64,000 nt of DNA from Anthonomus grandis grandis (taxonomy: Eukaryota > Arthropoda > Insecta > Coleoptera > Curculionidae): NCBI RefSeq assembly GCF_022605725.1, contig NC_065552.1, positions 31,817,879-31,881,878 on the forward strand, written 5' to 3'. Of this stretch, positions 37,501-47,718 are shown piece by piece. A program made the position numbers and the translations under genes. Each line of letters starts with the position of its first letter. Positions within the stretch are counted from its first letter, which is position 1. The notes below the pieces were generated by a model. That model saw nothing but the letters and a program-made list of their open reading frames with translations, made no database searches and was not told the origin of the DNA.

Positions 37501-39281
37501 GAACTTTAAAACGCCAAATATCACCTAAATCCAGTACATTTTATACATAATATCTTATAAAGAACCAAATCAAATACAACCATGAAAGAAAAAAAATAAA
37601 AGAAGTTTTTTAAAAAATTAAATAGGGATCGAACCATTAGCGTTTTGTTCCTTAATATTTTCTTTAAATTTTGATAAATTTTGTTTCTTTCAATTTTGAT
37701 AATTTTATTTAGGTCTGATGATGCCCTAATGCGGGGAAACGCGTAACCTATAGACGCTTGATTTGTGAAACTTTGACTGTGAAGTGAAGACTTTGAGTAT
37801 ATTTTCCCTTCCTTTGGTCATACAGTCCAGAGGCTAAGCATGTTTACTATGCCACAGACAGCAATTAAATTTTGTATATTTTGATCTGACCTGCTTTTGT
37901 TACTCTAAAGTTTTAAATTCTTCAATCCACATTCGCTTAAGAAAATTTAATTCATATTAACACTCAGTAGGTACATTTATCCAACACTAGCGACACACGA
38001 ACTTTGGATATTAACTAATAAACATATGACCAAAGTTTTATAGTTTTCTTACCCTTTCAACTAATTCCGGCACCATTTTAATCAAATCTAAATTTTAATT
38101 TAAAAAATTGCTGCATTAGTGTGCAATTCTAAATATTTAATTGTAAAAAACTAGTTTCTCGTAATTTTAGTATAAAGCGTGTTTTAAATTAGTAAGTTTA
38201 TCTATTTATTCTTTGTGTCCAAATATGACACACTCTCGATGTCGTGATCTTTTGTAATAATAACTTGAAATTTAAAACACATTTGGTTCTCATCCATTTT
38301 GTTCGGCTTTTTAATTATTTTATGATTACAAAACTTAAATTAGTAAGAAAAATGAGGGCATTAACGGATTATTGTAAGGTGGTTTATCAAACTTTTATAT
38401 ATTTTGTAAGATTTTTATTTAGGTAATACTTGCTTCTCAGGTTATCTTAAGTAACTTGACTTTGTATTTGTATTGTATTTAATAAAGGGTATAACACTTG
38501 AAACAATATTTTAAGAAATATAATTTTCGTCTGGCTATTTTTATCATGAAAAAGCGAATGTTTCCAAAAATGTTCCGTTTTAATCGAAACCCTTGTCTAG
38601 AGTTTAATGTTGGAGGAATCTGAATATTTGATCTATTAAAGGAACCAATACACAATAGTTCATGGTTCCCCTAAAAACTCAAAATAATCGGGATGATCAC
38701 TGAATTTTTCTTGACCCCAATACATAGAACATTTAAAACATAGTATTAAAAGTATTTTAATTAAAATTATATTATAATTTTATTATTATTTAAACATAGT
38801 ATTAAAAGTATTATTATAGACATAAATTTTTGCTATTTAAATATACAAAAAAAAAACAAATTCATATAGACAAAAAATGTTTCGCTCAATTACTTTTATA
38901 TTCTGCCCATTATTTTACTAGTTTTTTATATAAAAAAAATAAATTAGATGTGCGATAAAGGTTAACGTTGACACCTTATGATAAAAGTTCGATTTGTCTT
39001 TTGTCTTTTAAACAAATTGAAGACCACTGAACCAAAACAAAAATAGTACTAGACACTTAAAAAATTAAATACACGATTATAACAATATTTACAATATTAT
39101 AATTACTATACATGGATCAGTAGTTAATCTAGGGGATAATAGGATGCAAATTTATTTAGCATATCACATTTTAAATTTAGATATATAGATGATGTAAAAA
39201 GTGAGATAAGAATGAATTATTATTTCCACGTACCTGTAGAGCCACAAAGGCAATAACAGCGATAATCACAACCTTGTTCAT
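25526..39281 (-). CDS. Apolipophorin-III-like secreted helical protein
   Basis: Four coding exons on the minus strand: 39281-39234, 30019-29810, 26126-25922, 25635-25526. All junctions are GT-AG and in phase, giving 190 aa. Residues 1 to about 20 (MNKVVIIAVIAFVALQAVSA) are a classic signal peptide. The mature part, about 170 aa, has no Cys and consists almost wholly of Ala, Lys, Glu, Gln and Asp in amphipathic helical heptads (for example LADRVKGIVDDLTKQAQ, VKKAKEVKANLDEGLNKAI). Size, signal peptide and composition fit apolipophorin-III, the exchangeable hemolymph lipid carrier built as a five-helix bundle that also acts in immunity. Sequence in this family diverges fast, so another secreted helical hemolymph protein is possible. 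The first intron is 9.2 kb and filled with transposons, while the exons are intact. Confidence 0.7.
26440..27250 (-). pseudogene. LINE fragment in apolipophorin-III-like intron 2
   Basis: The minus strand reads VEDLGILFDSKWSF and SLQFASPVWSSFY (26681-26442), the C-terminal blocks of a Jockey-like ORF2. Further upstream to about 27250 are degraded polymerase pieces, including a relic of a KAFDWINH-type box near 27050. Many stops are present. Confidence 0.55.
27904..28290 (-). pseudogene. LINE polymerase fragment
   Basis: The minus strand reads KTDFSKAFDRINHFLLLAKF and then ALGFRRSAICWLRDYLL, the palm block of a Jockey-like polymerase. It is a near-duplicate of the relic at about 27000-27100, so the two probably come from the same subfamily. 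It is a dead fragment within intron 2. Confidence 0.6.
28618..28735 (+). repeat. Imperfect short tandem array
   Basis: Three to four diverged units of about 30 bases with the shared core TAAAATATATAGGGGTT occur in a row. Non-coding, inside intron 2 of the apolipophorin-III-like gene. Confidence 0.5.
28740..29800. other. Intron 2 remainder
   Basis: AT-rich intron. A weak LINE-derived segment at 29230-29500 resembles the sequence at 27900-28020 (both contain a CCAGGTACGTTAAA-like stretch). Nothing else is recognised. Confidence 0.4.
30069..30121. repeat. 21-bp perfect inverted repeat
   Basis: Positions 30069-30089 and 30101-30121 are exact reverse complements (core AAGAAATACAAACTTATTAT) with an 11-nt spacer. 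It sits in intron 1, about 50 bases upstream of exon 2 of the apolipophorin-III-like gene, and would form a strong hairpin in the transcript. Confidence 0.75.
31093..32538 (-). mobile_element. Tc1-like transposon, degraded
   Basis: TA dinucleotides at 31091-31092 and 32539-32540 flank ends that match as inverted repeats (GCATAGAAATCAACCCACTG on the left; the right end reads GCATAGAAATCGACCCACTG when reversed). The minus-strand transposase relic has VSDKTRIYL with the first catalytic Asp, SCIIWGVISRGAR, MPDNTSPDATRIVQDYI with the second, and WSAYSPDLNPITNLWDE with the third acidic position. Helix-turn-helix sequence further upstream to about 32290 is heavily broken. Several stops and frame changes make it inactive. 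It lies in intron 1 of the apolipophorin-III-like gene. Confidence 0.85.
32789..34482. mobile_element. hAT-superfamily element with perfect 8-bp target duplication
   Basis: AATGTACT occurs at 32781-32788 and again at 34483-34490, the 8-bp duplication typical of hAT. Terminal inverted repeats start CAGGGACGGATC on both sides. Between 32880 and 33250 the plus strand contains pieces reading like the DUF4371/ZMYM-type hAT transposase (KEMRTKHSEKL, then NGLIHADK and SLFSKKYSFNLLKL), broken by stops. The dimerisation-domain end is not clear. Non-autonomous or dead. It lies inside intron 1 of the apolipophorin-III-like gene. Confidence 0.85.
34392..34434. repeat. 18-bp inverted repeat near hAT right end
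   Basis: GTACTCAGCGATATACAA at 34392-34409 pairs with 34417-34434 with one mismatch around a 7-nt loop. It lies inside the hAT copy, about 50 bases from its right terminus. Confidence 0.65.
34491..35740. other. Intron 1 stretch without recognised content
   Basis: AT-rich, no transposon ends, no coding similarity seen. Confidence 0.35.
35745..35773. repeat. 13-bp perfect palindrome
   Basis: TAATTTTGCAATA at 35745-35757 and its exact reverse complement at 35761-35773 are separated by only CAG. Non-coding, in intron 1. Confidence 0.65.
35985..37000 (-). pseudogene. Mariner-like transposase relic
   Basis: The minus strand at about 36200-36420 reads a degraded EWSSRSPDLSPLDFL with surrounding features of the same transposase family found at 2.5-4 kb. 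The helix-turn-helix and first catalytic blocks are barely recognisable up to about 37000. Multiple stops. Confidence 0.5.
37305..37343 (-). ncRNA. Hammerhead-like ribozyme motif, left arm
   Basis: The minus strand reads AGGT, CTGATGA, T, GCC-loop-GGC, GAAAC, GC, GTA, ACCT. This gives helix I (AGGT/ACCT), the invariant CTGATGA and GAAA boxes, a 3-bp helix II, and a minimal two-pair helix III. Cleavage would be expected after the A of GTA. The single T between CTGATGA and helix II is not canonical. Minimal type I hammerheads are known from Penelope-like retroelements. Confidence 0.5.
37711..37749 (+). ncRNA. Hammerhead-like ribozyme motif, right arm
   Basis: Same motif as at 37305-37343 but on the plus strand. 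A C-to-G change (GCGGGGAAAC here against GCGGCGAAAC) breaks one helix II pair. The core boxes and helix I are preserved. Activity of this copy is less likely. Confidence 0.45.
37830..39230. other. Intron 1 start region
   Basis: AT-rich intron; a short local duplication of ATTTAAACATAGTATTAAAAGTAT-like sequence occurs at 38735-38815. No gene is seen. Confidence 0.4.
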
Positions 39282-39334
39282 GGTAAAAAGAAAATTTCTA
39301 AACAATAATGTAACTCGACAACCACGAAAGTCTG

Positions 39335-39371
39335 ACTGAAGTTAAACGCGATAACCCCCGCTGCTTTTATA
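39335..39371 (-). promoter_or_regulatory. Core promoter (TATA and initiator) of apolipophorin-III-like gene
   Basis: On the minus strand TATAAAAG lies at 39371-39364 and an arthropod-type initiator TCAGT at 39339-39335, about 30 bases downstream. The start codon follows at 39281, giving a leader of roughly 55 bases. The spacing is textbook for a strongly expressed insect gene. Confidence 0.65.
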
Positions 39372-39847
39372 GTACCTACAGCATCGTACCCATAGTTTTG
39401 AAATTTGATTGTTTTTTTTTTGTCTAAAACTGTAAAGTATATCCGGCTATTTTATCAGTATGTCTAGAACCCTTGGCCCCTGGCGGACGATGATAAGGGA
39501 TGACCTTTTTAAATTTGGAGATCCGTGTACAGAGCAGGACTTCAAATAAGTCCATTTTTGGTTTGTAAATGCGAAAATTTTTTTTCATAGATAAAAGAAA
39601 CTGTTATCACTTATTGGCTAGTCGTACTTTCAAAGTTACATGCATGTAAATTGATTGGGATTATTTTAACTGATTTTAAATTGCTTCTGATGTTTTTATA
39701 AACTTATAATTTCTATTATGGCTTCATCATTTTCAAGATATTGACAGTTAAAAGTAAACGTTTGTCGTGTTATAAAACTGTAAAGGAAAAAATTTATGCC
39801 TTTTTAAATTCGTTTTTGAGAATATATTGAGGAGCCGCATGCTACTA

Positions 39848-40270
39848 TTAAATTAGAAAACAATTAGCTATCAATTCCGATGACTCTTTTTTATATATTT
39901 TGATAGTAATGTCTGCTTTACAAGCTTGTAAATCATTCCACTTAGCAGTCGAACTTATACTTATTTTTAATTTAAGTGAATGATTTACCACAAATTGGGC
40001 CACTCGTAAAAGTTTCAATTTTTTCCGATTACACCAGCATCTCAGCCTCTGCACATTCTGCAGTAAAAACTGTGCGGGAGCGAACCAAGATTTAGTTTGC
40101 AACGAAAGGTCTTCACTTAAACGAAAACAAAACAAGCAAAATGGTGTTTACAGTTGGGTATTTAAATAACATCAACATAGAAAATAGTGTTTGTAAATTT
40201 TTGGGAGTTTACCTTCATCCAGGATTGTTATGAGAGGGTCAGGTCGACAATTTAGTAGCTAGCCTAATAA
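39848..40270. pseudogene. LINE polymerase halves joined head to head
   Basis: On the minus strand 40135-39980 reads LLQNVQRLRCWCNRKKLKL, the block just after the YADD box. On the plus strand 40141-40240 reads NINIENSVCKFLGVYLHPGL, the block that normally follows it. The two halves meet at about 40138 in opposite orientation. Such an inverted junction is the usual product of twin priming during LINE insertion. Confidence 0.55.
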
Positions 40271-40744
40271 GCGACATTTTTATGCTTAGAGGTTTATTTT
40301 TACCCAAGTGTTTCTCAAGGGTACCTCTCTTGAGACAAAATTTGATAGATTTAAGATCCAAGACATTTGTTAATGTGTTAATTTGACATGGTGACACTCA
40401 TGCCGTGCTCATATGATATTTAAATTTTAGAGATGATAAATAATAAAGGTTGGGGAACTAGACTATAAGAAAGATTGCAAGGAGCTTTCATTAATCTTCG
40501 AGTTCTTACATAACCATCTCTATTATATATATAAAAAAAATTTATGTATATTAATGTGATGCCCACTTCTATAAAATACATTTCTTATGCCTCAATTTTC
40601 TTAATTCTTCTAATAAACAACGCATTTTATAATTATAAAGAATTTCTTGAGAGACTGGTCAATATGTATAAGAACCAGATTTTTGTTCAATTTACAGAAC
40701 AAAAACCTGGATATACAAATTTTTTTCAGCAACTAGCCTCCCGT

Positions 40745-42600
40745 TTGTATCTTCGGTGGAGGTTGATCTGAAGGGTTCAACAGCCATGAAACCTTTAAGA
40801 GTAGATCTATGTAATATTAGAGGTCTTAACACAAACATAAAAGCTGTGCGCCAACTTCTGCAAACAAGCAGACCTTACATTTTAGCTCTAGCAGAGACGA
40901 AAGTGAACTCGGAAATAACCAAGGTTCATATGTTGTATCCAGGATACGACCTCCACATCCGATTTAGGTACAACTTCGAACTTGCAGTCTTAATTTGAAG
41001 CGATTTATCTTGCTAGTGGGAAAAAGCTCTGGAGCCCCCAGGTTTCGATGTTACGTGGTTCAAAATAACAAACGAAAGATTTACAAAGTTAAATCTTTCG
41101 GTTGGTCTATATTCCTACAGACTATTCAGCATATACACTTCAGAAGCTTTTTCACCATCCTTTTAACGTCCACAATGTACACTTGTTGAGTATTCCAACA
41201 GGATTGATAATTCATGCCTTCAAAGACTTTTAATATCAGACTTCCTCTTCCTGTTCTATTCACTACCTGTTATGTTCGTCTTCTTAAAGTTTAAGAATGT
41301 CAACAGACATTAAGGCTTGCATGAATAGATTAGGTTGTACCCTGATCAATGAGCGAGTATAAAAGGTTTAATATTTTTTCCTTAAGACACTTTTAATCCA
41401 TAAATTAAAAAAAAATTTTAGAACACACCAGTAGACTTTGCGATTGGTCACTGCTTAACTCAGCTTATACGGGGGCCAACGAAAATCTCTGATGCCACCA
41501 CATTAGATCACAACTTAATAACCGTAATATGTGAACTAGAAATGCAAATTCAGAATCCATCAATTCTGCGTAGTTTTGCATTACAGATCAGGCAACTTGA
41601 GTTATTTAAAATAGTTCCTCTCTTCGTTTTCTTAAAATAATGTTTGTTTCAGGACCAATGATCCTTCAGTGTGTGCAAGTCAAATTTTAGATGTGGTTTT
41701 GGCAGGTATGGAGGTATTATATTCCGAACACCTTTAAAAGCTCTTCAAACAGCAAACCGTGGTTCGCTAAAATTGCGACATGACGTCAAGACCCGTAATT
41801 CGTATCAACTTTGTTGCCTTGAAAAATGCGTGCAAGCAGACAATCGATACCTGCAAAGAAAAATCTAATGAGAAAGTGAAAAACAAATTTCTCAAATGCC
41901 CAAATGAATTAAGATCATTCTGGTCAGTAGCCAAAGCAGTTGACCAAGGTTTCTTTAAATAAAAACACAGGTCTACTGGTGATCAATTTGGCCTATATCA
42001 TGGTCGTCTAGACCAACGCTGTTAAGAAATGTAATGAATCATGTGCAATAGCTCTCATTTTTCAAATGAATTCGATAGGGTCTGGCATGAAAACCTTTTA
42101 AATAAACTGTATTTTTACGGTATAACTCTCGTTACTTGGCTTGGAAGGTTCCTGGAGAACCGATCCATCCCGGTTGTCATTAGACATACCTCGCAGAGGT
42201 TTCAAATTAACGATGGTGTCTCTCTTAATATATATTAACGGTATTCTCGACAAGACTTTTAATCCAATTTACAGTACATCAGTGTCTTCTTACATAAAAA
42301 TATCATCTCATAACCAGATGGCATCAGCCGACACCCAGTGCCATAGGCGTCGCCAGGTAACTACTATCAATGCCGACCTTAACATCATTTTGGAGTGTAA
42401 TCTGATTTGATCTGAGTTTAACGCAGCTAAGATTCAGGATGCTGTATTTACAAAGAAGACTGCTTCTGTCAGCTGAAAGCTGTTTACGGGTCGTAGTACG
42501 TAAAAAGTACGGGGGTCTTCGCTATTTTCGCAATTTAGGCATGATCAGATACTGGGAATAGCTAAAGCAGCTTTGGCTCAAAAACTTGGGCTCTTTTAAA
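40745..42600 (+). mobile_element. LINE ORF2 relic: endonuclease plus reverse transcriptase
   Basis: Plus-strand blocks follow ORF2 order. LRVDLCNIRGLN and ILALAETKV (40790-40930) are the start of the apurinic-type endonuclease, including the catalytic Glu of the ET motif. LTQLIRGPTKISDATTLDHNL (41455-41520) is its C-terminal part. ALKNACKQTIDTCKEK and RSFWSVAKAVDQ (41815-41945) form the linker, then FDRVWHENLLNKLYFYGI and LGRFLENRSIPVVI (42070-42185) the polymerase palm. Then comes a decayed tail to about 42600. Frame changes and stops occur throughout and the catalytic YADD box is not recognisable. Jockey/CR1 type. Confidence 0.75.
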
Positions 42601-42803
42601 AATTAACTATAAAATATCATTCATAATAGCGCAATTTCAATAAATCTAAATTAACATATCTCAAAATTTGATACTTTCGCCTTTATATTACTGATAATAC
42701 ATATCATCAGTGATATATATCGCCTATATATATATACTGATGATACTGATGATGATGGTCTCTGAAAATAGGTTGAACCCTGAATGGTAAGCAAAATGAC
42801 CAA

Positions 42804-43394
42804 AAATGACCACTGCCTGGTGGCCGCCATTTTTATAGTGGTTGTGTCCTTTTGATGTTGGTTACTCTGAACATTTTTAGTGTTGCCAACAAAAAATATA
42901 TTAAATAACGGTAATGAAGTTGACGACGCTGACGTTTGACGTGTGAGTATAGCGGATTGCCTAGTTTTTGGCGATTTGTAAAAGACGCTTGCGTATATCG
43001 ATAATGTATCAGGATAGTGTTTTATAGATGGTTGTACCTATTAATGTGGAAACACTGTACATGGAAGGAAAGTAAAACTTGTAATAGTAAAAACAGAAAG
43101 AAAATAAAAGTGTTTTTAACTGAATTTGTTAAGTAAATACAAGTAAAAATTTAAATGAAATCCTAAACTTTAACGAAATTCTTAAAGGAGTACAAGAAAA
43201 ATCACAGATCTAACGCAACTATCTCAAATTCTTATCTATATGTAACTTTCTATTTTGTATTTTTGTAAACATAACCTCTCAAAAACTTTAATTGTTTTGT
43301 TTGCCTACAATTGGCACAACTAAAATTTGTCAGAGTGATCAACAGCGAAAGGATATAATCACGCAAAATGGCGCCCCCCTAGTAGTGGTCATTT
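42804..43394. mobile_element. Non-autonomous DNA transposon (MITE-like), about 590 bp
   Basis: The left end reads AAATGACCACTGCCTGGTGG and continues CCGCCATTTT. The right end, reversed, reads AAATGACCACTACTAGGGGG and continues GCGCCATTTT, giving inverted repeats of about 33 bases with few changes. Inside there is no coding capacity. The superfamily is unknown because I cannot fix a target duplication. Confidence 0.6.
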
Positions 43395-43399
43395 ACTTT

Positions 43400-44920
43400 T
43401 TATTGAATTGACAGTTCAGGTATATTTATTAAGTTCGTGATGGTAAGTCATTAGAGCAATACTTAATCTTTTTGAATTCATATAAATAGCAAGTGGGCTA
43501 GACTGGACTACTTAAATCACATGTTCAAACAACTCAGCTCGTACGTTATTAAATGTTGCAGACCTGAAGGAAATGTTTTTTTAGAAATATTAATGAAATG
43601 TTTTAGTTTTCTGAATACTAAACATCTTCCTAATATATATTTAATTTTATTAATTCAATACACATTCTTACCTATATCCTACCAATGTCTCAAAAGGTAT
43701 GAATCATTTTTTTTATTTAAATAAAGATTACTTACATTTAACAACCAAATTAATTGCAATAAAAAATGTAACACTTTTAATTCAATTCTTTTCTTTTAAT
43801 TCATTGTTTATAATATTTCTGTAGGACATTACAGGAATGTCTATTTTGGTGACATGATTTTTTCCAGTATTCCATAATAACCAAGGAATGGACATTTCTG
43901 GACTTAAATCAATATCAAAAATACCCTTTAAAACGTTTTACTGAAGAGTTAAATGTTGATTCCTGTCGAATGTCAAGTTTGATAACAATAATTCACAGAA
44001 GTCATATATGTATATACGTTTCCACTCAAGATTCCACTCAAGATATTCGCAGTAAGCATGTTGTGATTTAATAATTTCATAATATCTTCTACCTAATAAC
44101 AATTAGAGGCAAAAGTCCATTTCATGCTATTAAAATTGTCGAATTTTGATTTTTCTTTTCCACTAAACAGTAACACAATTACATTTCGCTTAAGGTGGAA
44201 TTAACTTAGGAATTTTATAAGTAATTTAAACGTCCTACAGTCCTGAAATCTATTGATATTTGTAAGCTTGTAATCTTGTTTTCCTAATAATTTATTTATT
44301 ATGAAGGAAAATTTGGTTCTGTGAATTGAATATTTAAAGAAAAATATTTACTTTAGCGATAAAAGTACGAACTACTGACTGACCCTGTATTAGTTCCTGT
44401 TTATCTCTTAAAATTGATATTTATTGACTAAGATAAAGCGAACAAATTTTAAAAGAACATGTTGGGCTTGGATAGGATAAAAAGGTTTCTAAGGGTTTTA
44501 ATGGAACCCAGGTACTTTTACATTTACACAGGACCATTTTGCCAAGTGCGTAACTTATCACTAAGAACAATCTTAAATGACCGTAAAATGTCCGTTCTAA
44601 CATTAAGCAATATGCAAGCCAGGTCAAGATAATTTTCTTCACAGTATTTTTTAGTCTGCTAGCAAAAATCTTTTAAACATACTCGTATTAAGCCACCTAA
44701 ATATACGCAATAGCCTTGCTCTGCGTTTTATTTTACAAGGAAACCTTATACTCGTACACGTAATGGAGATGATAAAAAACTATGGAAAGCTATAAATAAC
44801 CTTAGACTGAAAACTTCTAATTGTTCTATACCTATAAACCTCAAAACTTGCTTTAGAATCTAATTTGGCGTGACTGTATTTTAGCGAATATGCTCCAGCA
44901 TTGCATTTAATCATCTTGCT
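43400..44920. other. Intergenic, no gene seen
   Basis: AT-rich. A small local duplication (TTCCACTCAAGA twice at 44020-44040) is the only structure noticed. Confidence 0.35.
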
Positions 44921-44929
44921 CCTCACTTA

Positions 44930-45710
44930 ACTCATATTATAATCTGCTGATTGGAAAAGGGTTATTTTCCTGATGTTTGGCACTTCACATATAATCAGCG
45001 GTTCAAAAGACTACTGCGACCTTAAACTTATATCAATGATTACAGTAAATTCAAAAATGTTGGAAGTTTACTTAACCACAAATCTATAATTTTTTTATTA
45101 CAAATATCATTATTCCTCAGGATCCGTTTGGATTCCGAAAGCAGCACAGTATAACGTTTACCTTGTTGAAAGTTACTTAAGAAATCAGTTGAGGGGTTAT
45201 ACTTCATCGGTCGTATTGCTTGACTTTAATAAAGCTTTGGACATGTATAGTCAGCTTTTTGCAAAATTATTATAAATTCGATAATATTTTATTAAAGTCT
45301 CAGTCAATAGCTTTTACATCACTTTTGGTATATCTCACAGATTCGACTTGGGTTCCATTTTGTTTTTAATGTATCAAGCAGATATGGGAGAGGGACCCAG
45401 ATAAAAATAGTTGACAGCCTTAAAAATCTTGGTATAATTTTTAATGGTGACTTGAGATTTAAAATGCACGTTTCTAGAGTAATTAAAAAAATCATATTTT
45501 GCCCTAAAACTATTGTACGCTACTAGAAGTATTACTAAGTATAAAGTAAGAAAGAAATTATGCCAGTCTTTAGTAATTTCCATTATGAGCTACTACAACA
45601 TTGACTATGTTCGTTCGATAAAACAACTTTGTATCGTCTGCAGGAGCTTTAAAAACAGGGATGTAGATTTATGTTTAAATTAAGAAAATATCCAACTGGA
45701 ACTACCAGGT
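44930..45710 (+). pseudogene. LINE polymerase relic
   Basis: The plus strand reads SVVLLDFNKALDM near 45215, the palm block, preceded by a degraded QDPFGFRK. From 45390 it reads KIVDSLKNLGIIFNGDLRFK, the block after the YADD box. Stops and deletions separate the pieces. Confidence 0.55.
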
Positions 45711-46389
45711 GAACTTTTTGGTTGAAATACGTTTAATAGAATGAGCTTCTAAATATGGGGCATAGATTGACGGTGTAACTCGTGATATTGATTCTTGTGG
45801 ATATTTTATATGAAATGGTTCCACTCTCTCGGCCGCTGTTGTAACATTGTCCACCACAATTGCAACAGCGGTAGTATAGGATAATAGAGTACAACAAATA
45901 TAGGCAATAGGATGTAGTTAGGAATTATCTGGCCTCTACAAGGTAACGGGATATTCCTACTTGTACAGGGTATCCCAAAATCACACAAGGTTGATTAAAT
46001 TGGGGCAAAATTGGATAATGCTTTTTAAAATGCTGTTGGAAAATTTAAAACCATCCGAATATTTCCGGAGATATGGCGAGTGGTTTAATGAAGATTTAAG
46101 AGCACAGATGGAAGATGTGAGAATGTGGGCCGAGTTGAACCACCAATATTAAATCCCCCAGTTTAAATCGATATTGTTCGAATGAAGGAGGACTTATCGG
46201 AGTGCTGCAAACATTTCTGCGAGTGACATAAACAATTCCAACCCTATCAATACGATGTGGCAGATACTGCAAATGTAAGAACCATAAGGAGTTTAGTAAA
46301 TTTTTTATACCACCTTTAACACCCACCTTAGATATTTTAATATTTTTTTTCACCATTGCATCAGAGGTATCCATTGGATACATCCAATA

Positions 46390-47520
46390 TCGATCCTGTA
46401 GAAAACATTCCCCTGCATAACGTTACCTCTTTCGAGTTTGTTGAAGTCACATCCTTAGAAGACAGGGATATAATCTACAACCTAAAAAATAAAAAAGTAA
46501 GAATCCTTTTGGCTTTACTGACCTCACTAAAAGCGTAAAATACCTGTTGGTGTCACCCCTAATCAGGCTATTTAACCAAGATATAAAAAATAGCATCTTT
46601 CCAAGTATCCTAAAACATGCCACTGTTGTACCAATATTAAAAAAAGATGCAATAGATGACGTCTTTAATTACAGACCAATATCTCTACTTCCTCTATTCT
46701 CAAAAATATTTGGAAAATGCCTGGCTACCAGAATTGCCCAATTTTTTAAATCCAACAATGTTTTCTGCCTATTGGTTTGGCTTCCGAGTAAACCTGAGTA
46801 CATTAATGTGAAATTTTCATCGTTATCAACTTTCAAATTATATTTACGATTTTTTTGAGAGAGGTGACTCAGTGGCTACTGGCTTTTGCGACCTTAGTAA
46901 GGCCTTCGATTTTGTTCTCCATGACACTCTCATCAAGAAACTGCATAGTTATTGTTTTGACACAAAAAGTGTCTCTTTTATAAAAAGTAACCTCAGAGAA
47001 TGGTTCCAGGAAGTCCGGGTGGGTGGATCGGTGGACCGCCCCTGGAACGGACTCTGTTCTTTTCGTTGATGACACCACATTTGCTTGCTCTGCTGCAAGA
47101 AGTGCACAGGTAGAGGGTATAAGAAGGAGGCATAAGAGGCAAGAAAATGACCTTTTCTTCGTCGTGTTAGGGATAAGAAGGGCATTGGTGAAAATGTTAA
47201 ATGCTCATGCTAATTCTTGCGAAATTAGCAAACTGTATTTCCCCACCATCCCTTAAGCAGGCTTATTATTCCTTATGTTACTGCCCTCTTACATATGCAT
47301 TTGTGTGGGGACACAGTCTTCTAGGGTGTTCTCCTTGCAACGCAAAGCAGTCAGGATTGTGACGAATCTTGCCTATGTAGGCCTGCTTTTATGCCCTAGG
47401 GATTTTGACTATTGCTTCGATCTTTATCCTTGAAGTCTCCTATATATTAAAACCTTATTTTCCTAAAAAAAACCTACCTTATTTTCCAAAACCAGATTCA
47501 TTAAACGGAATGTATCTGGT
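46390..47520 (+). pseudogene. LINE polymerase relic
   Basis: The plus strand has IFPSILKHATVVPILKKDA and NYRPISLLPLFSKIFGKCL (46600-46720), FCDLSKAFDFVLHDTLIKKL (46880-46945), and VDDTTFACSA (47062-47092), the remains of the catalytic YADD box, then CPLTYAFVWG. These follow polymerase order, with frame changes between them. The subtype is CR1- or Jockey-like and distinct from the copies in Gld. Confidence 0.7.
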
Positions 47521-47718
47521 ACTACTACTACAGTTCCATAACACCAGAAACAAATAAGTTCTTGTGGAATTTCAAGTTATCAGCGCTTAGAGAGATGCAT
47601 GGATGGTTCTAGGTATCTGGCAGTACAGTTCTATGAATGAATGAATTGTCGAAACAGTGGGTGCCAAGGCAGTTGTGCATATAGGTCTCCTGATGGACTC
47701 GTCATGCTCCACCGGGGG

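Larger units (their letters stand above)
37241..37822. repeat. Long inverted repeat (about 150-190 bp arms)
   Basis: The left arm 37241-37389 and right arm 37633-37822 are reverse complements with a few changes and one indel. Their outer edges read TATGACCAAAGGAAG, and their inner edges share AATATTAAGGAACAAAA. The spacer is about 240 bases of AT-rich DNA with no frame. Each arm carries one hammerhead-like motif. The layout fits two copies of a short repeat inserted head to head, as reported for Penelope-like elements, or a fold-back transposon. No target duplication was established. Confidence 0.7.

Noticed and set aside
40544..40771. Plus-strand frame of 75 codons before the LINE endonuclease
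   Set aside because: Composition is Ile/Asn/Tyr-rich as in random AT-rich sequence, and it does not resemble a LINE ORF1 (no zinc knuckle, no coiled coil).
42700..42765. Repeated CTGATGA near a TA-rich tract as a ribozyme candidate
   Set aside because: It is a simple repeat of TGATGA with no GAAA box or helices.
45833..45872. CCGCTGTTG...CAACAGCGG hairpin
   Set aside because: Only 9 bp of stem with a 22-nt loop; not distinguishable from chance without copies elsewhere.
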